From an uncultured Commensalibacter sp. (lineage in GTDB: Bacteria > Pseudomonadota > Alphaproteobacteria > Acetobacterales > Acetobacteraceae), in NCBI GenBank assembly GCA_945266285.1, contig CALYOP010000005.1, forward strand, positions 62,001-126,000: a stretch of 64,000 nt of DNA, read 5' to 3'. Numbering within the stretch: position 1 is the first letter of the stretch; every line of letters begins with the position of its first letter. The notes beneath the pieces were generated by a model, which had not been told where the DNA came from, did no database searches, and saw only the letters and a program-made list of their open reading frames with translations. Positions 56,093-64,000 of this stretch are shown piece after piece. Both the position numbers and the translations under genes were made by a program.

Positions 56093-57379
56093 TTAATGAT
56101 CAAGCTCATCAAAGCAATCACTAATAATTTTTAAACCTTTGTCCAGATCTGCGTCTGAAACGGTTAATGGAACCAAAATACGGATATTATTATAATATGA
56201 ACCGCAAGAAAGCAGTAACAAGCCTTTTTCTTTGGCTTTCTGCACAACTTTAGCTACAAGTTCTGCATTTGGTTTTGACGGATCACCATCTTTAAAACAT
56301 TCAAATGCAATCATTGCACCCAAACCACGGATTTCACCAACGGTTTTATGCTTACGTTGTATTTCGGTGAGTTTTTCTTTAATTCGTTCACCGATTTTCT
56401 TAGAACGTTCCAAAAGTTTCTCTTCTTCGAAAACTTCTAAAACAGCCAAAGCCGCAGCACATGAAACCGCATTACCAGCATAGGTTCCACCCAATCCACC
56501 GGGAGCAACACTATCCATAATTTCGGCTTTACCGGTCACACCAGAAATAGGGAAACCACCGCCAACAGATTTAGCAAAGGTGATCAAATCCGCATCAACC
56601 CCAAGCTGTTCCATCGCAAAGAAAGTTCCCGAACGACCTGCACCAGATTGCACTTCATCAGCGACCAGAATAATGCCATGTTGATCGCAAATACTCCGCA
56701 AGGCTGCCATAAATTCTTTAGGGGCAACATAAAAACCGCCCTCACCTTGAATTGGTTCAATAACGATAGCAGCAACATCTCTTGGCTCAACATCGTTTTT
56801 GAATATCCGTTCAATACTGGCCAAAGAATCTTGAACGGTAACCCCGTGAATTGGACGTGGGAAAAGTGCACGGAATACACCACCTGGCGTTAATCCCATA
56901 CCTGCAGCATAAGGAACCTTTTTACCGGTCATAGACAAAGTAAACAAACTACGACCATGAAAAGCAGCATCAAAAACAATGACGCCAGTACGTCCTGTAG
57001 CAGCACGTGCAATTTTCACAGCAGTTTCAACAGCTTCAGAGCCTGTACTCATTAAAACTGCTTTTTTAGAAAATTTACCTGGGGTTAATGCCGTGATTTT
57101 TTCACAAAGTGCAATGTAAGGTTCGTAACCGACAACCTGGAAACAGGTATGCGATACTTTTGTTAACTGGTCTTGAACGGCTTTTACAACTTTTGGGTGC
57201 AAATGCCCACAATTCAAAACCGCTATCCCACCAGCAAAATCAATATATTCTTTGCCATTCACATCCCAAATCGATGCATTTTTGGCGTGATCTACCATAA
57301 TTTGTAGACCTGTCGACACGCCCCGTGCAACGACTGCTTCCCGACGCTTAAACAAAGCTTCGCTTTTATTCTCAACCAT
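56093..57379 (-). CDS. gabT: 4-Aminobutyrate aminotransferase
   Basis: 428 residues, class III PLP-dependent aminotransferase. STGSEAVETAVKIAR (111-125) holds the phosphate-binding part, DEVQSGAGRSG (241-251) the PLP-contacting Asp, and K270 in ITFAKSVGGGFP the Schiff-base lysine. GABA transaminase converts GABA and 2-oxoglutarate to succinate semialdehyde and glutamate. The gene follows gabD by 18 bases in one leftward operon, forming the GABA shunt end. Full length. Confidence 0.9.
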   Translation of the reverse strand: MVENKSEALFKRREAVVARGVSTGLQIMVDHAKNASIWDVNGKEYIDFAGGIAVLNCGHLHPKVVKAVQDQLTKVSHTCFQVVGYEPYIALCEKITALTPGKFSKKAVLMSTGSEAVETAVKIARAATGRTGVIVFDAAFHGRSLFTLSMTGKKVPYAAGMGLTPGGVFRALFPRPIHGVTVQDSLASIERIFKNDVEPRDVAAIVIEPIQGEGGFYVAPKEFMAALRSICDQHGIILVADEVQSGAGRSGTFFAMEQLGVDADLITFAKSVGGGFPISGVTGKAEIMDSVAPGGLGGTYAGNAVSCAAALAVLEVFEEEKLLERSKKIGERIKEKLTEIQRKHKTVGEIRGLGAMIAFECFKDGDPSKPNAELVAKVVQKAKEKGLLLLSCGSYYNNIRILVPLTVSDADLDKGLKIISDCFDELDH

Positions 57380-57397
57380 AAAAAAGCTCCGAATTAA

Positions 57398-58843
57398 TTA
57401 AAGGCTAATACAAAGATATTTAATTTCTAAATAGTCTTCGATCCCATATTTAGACCCTTCGCGCCCAAGACCCGACGCTTTGATCCCCCCAAAAGGTGCC
57501 ATTTCATTAGAAATAAGCCCTGTATTGATTCCGACCATCCCATATTCCAGTGCTTCGGAAACCTTAATAATCCGAGCCATATCACGGGAATACATATAAG
57601 AGGCTAAACCAAATTCTGTATCATTAGCCAAAGCAATCACTTCTTCGTCTTTATGAAAGCGAATGACAGGAGCTAATGGACCAAAAGTTTCTTCTTTCGA
57701 TACTTTGGCTGATACCGGCACATGAGATAAAATCGTTGGCTCGAAAAAATTGCCGCCTAAAGCTTTACCACCGACAACAATCTGAGCCCCTTTTTGGATG
57801 GCATCCTCAATGTGTTCTTTAACTTTGGCAACGGCTTTTTCATCGATTACAGGACCAATCGTAACGCCTGATTCCATACCATTACCAACTTTAAGATTTC
57901 CTACCGCTGTTTTTAATTTTGTAATGAATGCATCGTAAACACCGTCTTGGACATAAAGCCGGTTTGCGCAAACGCATGTTTGACCTGCATTACGGAATTT
58001 AGAAATCATAGCCCCTTCAATAGCGGCATCCAGATCGGCATCATCAAAAACAATAAATGGTGCGTTACCACCAAGTTCCATTGATACTTTTTTTACATCC
58101 TTGGCACAGGCGGCCATTAATTCACAGCCAATTTCGGTTGAACCTGTAAAAGAAAGTTTACGAACAATTGGGTTGCTACTCAATTCGCCACCAATAGCCA
58201 CGGCTGAACCGGTTACAACACTTAATATACCAGCTGGAACCCCTGCTCTTTCGGCCAAAACGGCCAATGCTAATGCTGAATAAGGCGTAGCGCTTGCAGG
58301 TTTTAATACCATTGAACACCCAACAGCCAAAGCAGCACCAGCTTTACGCGTAATCATTGCATTTGGAAAATTCCAAGGTGTAATCGCAGCTGTAACACCA
58401 ATTGGTTGTTTAATAACGACTACTCTTTTATTGGCCATATGACCAGGAATAACATCCCCATAAACCCGTTTGGCTTCTTCAGCAAACCATTCAAGATATG
58501 ATGCTCCGTAAGCAATTTCCCCCTTGGCTTCTGCAAGCGGTTTACCTTGCTCCAGAGTAAGCAACGTGGCCAAATCTTCTTGGTTTTGTACCAACAAATC
58601 GTACCATCGACGAAGAATAACCGAGCGTTCCTTTGCAGTTTTATTGCGCCATGCAACTTGCGCTTTCTCTGCAGCTTCAATAGCTCTTCTGGTTTCAGCA
58701 GCCCCCATTTTCGGAACAGTACCCAACACCTCACCGGTTGCTGGATTAGTTACAGAAACAGTTTTTCCATCATCTGCATCCAACCACTGCCCGTTAATAT
58801 AAGCCTGTTGCCGAAATAAGGATTGATCTTTTAATTGCATCAT
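57398..58843 (-). CDS. gabD: Succinate-semialdehyde dehydrogenase
   Basis: 481 residues from ATG 58843 (GGAAG ribosome-binding site upstream; the next Met is equally possible, and a longer frame upstream lacks support). Aldehyde dehydrogenase signature motifs: TPWNFPNAMITRKAGAALAVG, FTGSTEIG, the general-base ELGGNAPFIV and the catalytic Cys in FRNAGQTCVCANR. The ending GLGREGSKYGIEDYLEIKYLC is GabD-like. It makes succinate from succinate semialdehyde produced by GabT. Confidence 0.9.
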   Translation of the reverse strand: MMQLKDQSLFRQQAYINGQWLDADDGKTVSVTNPATGEVLGTVPKMGAAETRRAIEAAEKAQVAWRNKTAKERSVILRRWYDLLVQNQEDLATLLTLEQGKPLAEAKGEIAYGASYLEWFAEEAKRVYGDVIPGHMANKRVVVIKQPIGVTAAITPWNFPNAMITRKAGAALAVGCSMVLKPASATPYSALALAVLAERAGVPAGILSVVTGSAVAIGGELSSNPIVRKLSFTGSTEIGCELMAACAKDVKKVSMELGGNAPFIVFDDADLDAAIEGAMISKFRNAGQTCVCANRLYVQDGVYDAFITKLKTAVGNLKVGNGMESGVTIGPVIDEKAVAKVKEHIEDAIQKGAQIVVGGKALGGNFFEPTILSHVPVSAKVSKEETFGPLAPVIRFHKDEEVIALANDTEFGLASYMYSRDMARIIKVSEALEYGMVGINTGLISNEMAPFGGIKASGLGREGSKYGIEDYLEIKYLCISL

Positions 58844-59025
58844 TGCTTCCTTTTGGACATTCCGCTTTAAGATTATTAGAAAGGATTTTACTCTATTTCT
58901 TGCCAAGTCTTTAAACAACATCTTGCGAGGTCAAAAAAATTAATAAATTTCATATTCTTCTTCATATTATTCTTTTGTTTCAAGCATTGTAGCGCATCAT
59001 TACTTAATATCGGAGTTATCATTTC

Positions 59026-60324
59026 ATGAATACACCCTTGTCCAAGCATCCAGAAACCTTAGCTTTACATGCAGGTTGGCGATCCGATCCTGTTACAGGG
59101 TCGACGGCTCCTCCAATTTATCAAACAACTTCTTATCAATTTGATGATACTAATCATGCAGCGGATCTTTTTGCACTACGGAAAATTGGAAATATTTACA
59201 CAAGATTGACCAATCCAACGCTTGATATATTGGAAAAACGTCTCGCCGTTTTAGAAGGTGGTACAGCAGGAATTGTTACGGCTTCTGGGCAAGCGGCTTC
59301 CGCTTATGCTATTCAAAATCTCGCTGTTGCAGGTGACAACATTGTCAGTTCAACCAATTTATATGGTGGAACCTATAATTTATTCGCACATGTTCTGAAA
59401 AACCAAGGAATTGAAGTGCGTTTCGTTGACCCTGCAGATCCTGAATCCTTTGCAAAAGCAACCGATGACCGCACGCGTGCCTATTATGCAGAAACTTTGC
59501 CAAATCCGAAACTGACCGTTTTCCCTATTCAAGAAGTTGCCGATATTGGTCGTCGTTTTGGTATTCCATTGATTGTAGATAACACCGCTGCACCACTAAT
59601 TTGTCGTCCATTCGATCATGGTGCTGCCGTTGTCGTTTATTCTGCTACAAAATATTTGGGCGGTCATGGAACATCTATGGGCGGAGCCATTATTGAGGGT
59701 GGAAATTTTGATTGGGGATCTTACCCTCAAAGACAACCTTTATTAAACAATCCAGACCCAAGTTATCATGGTACGATATGGTCAAAAGCAGTTGAATCTT
59801 TAGATCCCATTGCTTATGCCCTCCGTATTCGGGCTATTTTATTGCGTGATCTTGGTGCTGTAATGTCACCTTTTAATGCATTTATGATACTTCAAGGTAT
59901 TGAGACTTTACCTTTGCGTATGGAACGTCATTGTCAGAATGCTGAAAAAATCGTTCATTTCCTCAAAACTCATCCTAGTGTAAAACGTGTAATCTATCCA
60001 ACATTACAACAAGGATATGATTTAACCCGTGCTAAAAAATATCTTAAAGGCGGTTTTGGTGGACTAGTTGGATTTGAACTTAATAACGGTAAAAAAGCTG
60101 GTGAAAAATTTATTAATTCGCTTGAATTATTGTATCATGTGGCAAATATCGGCGATAGCCGAAGTTTAGCAATCCATCCAGCAAGTACTACGCATTCACA
60201 ACTTACACCAGAAGAACAACTTTCTACCGGTGTAAATGAAGGTTATGTTCGTCTTTCCATTGGTTTGGAACATATTGACGATATAATAAATGATCTTTCG
60301 CAGGCTTTGGCAAAAGCCAATTAA
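59026..60324 (+). CDS. metY: O-acetylhomoserine sulfhydrylase (aminocarboxypropyltransferase)
   Basis: 432 residues of the Cys/Met metabolism PLP family: SDPVTGSTAPPIYQTTSYQFDDTNHAADLFALRKIGNIYTRLTNPTLDILEKRLAVLEGG at the start, VYSATKYLGGHGTSMGG with the PLP lysine, and a late LYHVANIGDSRSLAIHPASTTHSQL block. It makes homocysteine from O-acetylhomoserine and sulfide. The gene stands alone, divergent from the gab operon. Confidence 0.9.
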   Translation: MNTPLSKHPETLALHAGWRSDPVTGSTAPPIYQTTSYQFDDTNHAADLFALRKIGNIYTRLTNPTLDILEKRLAVLEGGTAGIVTASGQAASAYAIQNLAVAGDNIVSSTNLYGGTYNLFAHVLKNQGIEVRFVDPADPESFAKATDDRTRAYYAETLPNPKLTVFPIQEVADIGRRFGIPLIVDNTAAPLICRPFDHGAAVVVYSATKYLGGHGTSMGGAIIEGGNFDWGSYPQRQPLLNNPDPSYHGTIWSKAVESLDPIAYALRIRAILLRDLGAVMSPFNAFMILQGIETLPLRMERHCQNAEKIVHFLKTHPSVKRVIYPTLQQGYDLTRAKKYLKGGFGGLVGFELNNGKKAGEKFINSLELLYHVANIGDSRSLAIHPASTTHSQLTPEEQLSTGVNEGYVRLSIGLEHIDDIINDLSQALAKAN

Positions 60325-60332
60325 TTAAACAA

Positions 60333-60368
60333 ATAGGCACCCAATTTTTTTCAAAATAAGGTGCCTAT
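60333..60368. terminator. Bidirectional hairpin between metY and ilvE
   Basis: ATAGGCACC (60333-60341) pairs with GGTGCCTAT (60360-60368). The loop contains a T-run. It ends both convergent genes. Confidence 0.75.
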
Positions 60369-60375
60369 ATAAACA

Positions 60376-61473
60376 TTATATAACCTTATGAACCCAGTGA
60401 TAAGGATCAGCCGATCTTCCGTATTGGATATCGACCAATGCCTTACGAATTTCTTGCGTTAAAGTTCCAGGTTTTCCACCGTTAATATTAAACTCACCAC
60501 GAGAACTTTTAACCTGACCAATAGGCGTTACAACAGCAGCAGTTCCACAAGCAAAAACTTCACGTATTTTCCCACTTTTTATATCTTCAATCCATTGATG
60601 AACTGAATAGCGTTCTTCTCTTACTTTTATACCTTTATCTCTAGCAAGGGTCAGAATGGAATCCCGAGTGATGCCTGGTAATATGGTGCCACTTAGTGGA
60701 GGTGTTAATAAAGAACCATCATCAAAAACAAAGAAAATGTTCATTCCGCCCATTTCCTCAATCCATTGATGTTCTGCAGCATCAAGAAAAACAATTTGAT
60801 CACAATTATTCTTTGTTGCTTCCTGCTGAGCGATTAAACTTGCAGCATAATTTCCACCACATTTTGCTTCTCCTGTTCCTCCTGATGCAGCACGGGTATA
60901 AAATTCAGAAACCCAAACGCTAACCCCTTCATTATCTTTGCTAAAATAAGCACCAGCAGGCGAAGCGATGATCATAAAGATATAATCAGGTGACGGCTTT
61001 ACACCCAAATACGGAGTGCTCGAAATCATAAATGGTCTCAGATAAAGACTTCCTACCGATGAATCAGGAACCCAATTTTTTTCAACCTTCACAAATTCCT
61101 CTACCGCTTTTAAAAAAATCGCTTCTGGTAGCGGTGCCATAGCCATTCTTAAGGCAGAATTATAAAAACGTTTAGCATTGGTCAAAGGACGAAATAAGGT
61201 AATATGACCATCCTGAGTTTTATAGGCCTTCAACCCTTCGAATATTTCCTGACCATAATGAAAAAGACAAACTGCTGGATCAAGAGAAATTGGGCCATAA
61301 GGAATAATCTTCCCATCTGTCCACCCTGTACCATTTGTATATTTAATTTGCAGCATATGATCGGTAAAAATTTTCCCAAAACCCGGATTTTTGAGAAAAT
61401 TCTCACGCTTTGTATCATCAATTGCTTTGGGATTTTTTTGAAAATCAAAATTTAAGGAAGGGGTGGAATTCAT
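60376..61473 (-). CDS. ilvE: Branched-chain amino acid aminotransferase (type II)
   Basis: 365 residues, fold-type IV. TGWTDGKIIPYGPISLDPAVCLFHYGQEIFEGLKAYKT near the start, the PLP lysine in GTGEAKCGGNYAASL, and GGMNIFFVFDDGSLLTPPLSGTILPGITRDSIL near the middle/end are the family's hallmarks. It catalyses the last step of Leu, Ile and Val synthesis. Intact and alone. Confidence 0.92.
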   Translation of the reverse strand: MNSTPSLNFDFQKNPKAIDDTKRENFLKNPGFGKIFTDHMLQIKYTNGTGWTDGKIIPYGPISLDPAVCLFHYGQEIFEGLKAYKTQDGHITLFRPLTNAKRFYNSALRMAMAPLPEAIFLKAVEEFVKVEKNWVPDSSVGSLYLRPFMISSTPYLGVKPSPDYIFMIIASPAGAYFSKDNEGVSVWVSEFYTRAASGGTGEAKCGGNYAASLIAQQEATKNNCDQIVFLDAAEHQWIEEMGGMNIFFVFDDGSLLTPPLSGTILPGITRDSILTLARDKGIKVREERYSVHQWIEDIKSGKIREVFACGTAAVVTPIGQVKSSRGEFNINGGKPGTLTQEIRKALVDIQYGRSADPYHWVHKVI

Positions 61474-61732
61474 TTCGTTATCTTTCGTTTTTATAAACTC
61501 TTGCGCAATTTTATTTCATATAATTCTATAATTCAATAATCTTATTTCTGTAAAGTTATTGAATTATAGTTTAATGTTAAGATTTACCATTAAATTATCA
61601 ATTCATTTTAAAAAAGCAAACCTTACTGCTTTATGGATAAACTGCTTATAGCTTATTTATAACTTGTTCGTATTTTAAAAACGATGTTTCTTGCAGTAAC
61701 CTATAACTTTTCAGATTTAATCGAAATCATCA

Positions 61733-62476
61733 ATGCGTTATTTTACAATAAATCTTTATCTGTTTTTCGTTTTTCTTTTTTTTCCTGTGCAGGTTTATGC
61801 AGCTTGCACAAATTTTTTTGTCAATGGACAACCTCCAATTACACCGATGACAACTCGACAAAGCTGTTTTCAATATTATGCTTTAGGTGCATCTGATGAA
61901 ACTTTGGGAAATATTTGGTCAGCAGAACATCTAACCATGGATCAAATTAAAGCTGCCAATACGATACCGCGCAAAGGCAAATTCGATCGGTTCGAAACTC
62001 AGTTCAGAAGCTATAAAAATTCCGGATATGATCGCGGGCATATGGCGCCAAGTGGTAATATGCCAAGTTTTTCTTCCCAAGAAGAAACTTTTCGTTTTGA
62101 TAATATCGTACCGCAAACAAAAATATTAAATAGCGACAAATGGAATTGGATTGAACATAAAATTCGCCGTTTGACTTTACAATACAAAGAAGTTTATGTC
62201 GTCACTGGTCCGGTTTTTTTTGACATTCCTAAAACCATAGGAATTGATCACATTTGGGTTCCTCAAGCCGTTTGGAAAGCAATTTATATTCCATCAATAG
62301 CCATGTCTGGTGTGTATTTATGTTATAACACAAACAGACCAGTTTGTTATATTGTTAGTGTTTCCTTTTTTACGGATAAAACAGGAATCGATCCTTTTCC
62401 TGGACTACCTTCAGAAATTAAAGACATTAAAATGCATCTACCAAAACCACGAGCAAAACCATCATCCGTACAATAG
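61733..62476 (+). CDS. Secreted DNA/RNA non-specific endonuclease
   Basis: 247 residues with a signal peptide (LYLFFVFLFFPVQVYA, cleaved before ACTNFF). The nuclease core has the DRGH motif (YDRGHMAPSGNM) with the general-base His, then DNIVPQTKILNSDKWNWIE with the metal-binding Asn, as in Serratia-type nucleases. No partner immunity gene is adjacent. It may degrade extracellular or periplasmic nucleic acid. No clear ribosome-binding site precedes the ATG. Confidence 0.88.
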   Translation: MRYFTINLYLFFVFLFFPVQVYAACTNFFVNGQPPITPMTTRQSCFQYYALGASDETLGNIWSAEHLTMDQIKAANTIPRKGKFDRFETQFRSYKNSGYDRGHMAPSGNMPSFSSQEETFRFDNIVPQTKILNSDKWNWIEHKIRRLTLQYKEVYVVTGPVFFDIPKTIGIDHIWVPQAVWKAIYIPSIAMSGVYLCYNTNRPVCYIVSVSFFTDKTGIDPFPGLPSEIKDIKMHLPKPRAKPSSVQ

Positions 62477-62509
62477 TTATTTGCGTATAAAGCTATTTCA
62501 TAAAAATAA

Positions 62510-62537
62510 AAGGGATCATTAATTAAAATGATCCCTT
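62510..62537. terminator. Terminator of gyrB (and nuclease)
   Basis: AAGGGATCATT (62510-62520) pairs with AATGATCCCTT (62527-62537). The minus-strand side is followed by T-rich sequence, suiting leftward gyrB. Confidence 0.8.
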
Positions 62538-62563
62538 CTTTAATATGAATAATGATATGGTTT

Positions 62564-64000
<1,437 letters not shown>

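Overview
The window reads as low-GC alphaproteobacterial chromosome, most likely Acetobacteraceae (Commensalibacter-like). That host assignment is inferred from the metabolic genes and AT-rich composition and is tentative. About 49 kb is an integrated contractile-tailed (myovirus-type) prophage that runs off the left edge. No integrase, tRNA gene or CRISPR array is visible.

Layout. 1-6 kb, mostly leftward: RecT (cut by the window edge), a YqaJ exonuclease, MarR-like and XRE regulators, a Bro-N protein, a Panacea-type toxin-antitoxin pair and the lysogeny repressors, facing a Cro/YdaS-like gene at 5862. 6-11 kb: small regulators, two replication-type proteins, a DNA methyltransferase and a late-regulator-like protein. 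11-24 kb: a regulatory island, terminase, DUF1073-type portal, MuF, DUF2213 scaffold/protease, cement protein, DUF2184-type capsid, connectors, sheath, tube and tail chaperones with a likely -1 frameshift, then the tape measure with a lysozyme domain. 26.5-30.5 kb: an accessory block inside the tail operon holding a P22 immI-like Mnt/Arc/antirepressor switch, a C4-like antisense RNA and a HI1419/HI1420-type toxin-antitoxin pair. 30.5-39.6 kb: baseplate and tail fibres, the last with collagen-like repeats and an SGNH hydrolase domain. 39.7-49 kb: small membrane (lysis-type) genes broken up by a cargo block of an ABC-3C defence system, HicAB (one dead, one intact, one remnant), MazEF, XRE-ImmA and an ASCH protein, with duplicated lysis-type genes and a 169-bp direct repeat.

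49-64 kb is host DNA: an SGNH-like protein, LysR, a carboxymuconolactone-decarboxylase-family protein, an aldo/keto reductase, gabD-gabT, an O-acetylhomoserine sulfhydrylase, ilvE, a secreted nuclease and the 3' part of gyrB.

The most notable signals are: (1) a hybrid antirepressor switch joining P22-like Arc/Mnt control with P1-like C4 RNA control; (2) a three-gene ABC-3C defence system whose middle gene is split at an A8 run; (3) operator pairs with a constant 35-bp spacing in three early intergenic regions; (4) two genes whose Shine-Dalgarno lies inside a terminator-like hairpin; (5) repeat-mediated remodelling of the lysis/cargo region. Several accessory genes carry single-base shifts, mostly in homopolymers, so real decay, slippage and assembly error all have to be considered.
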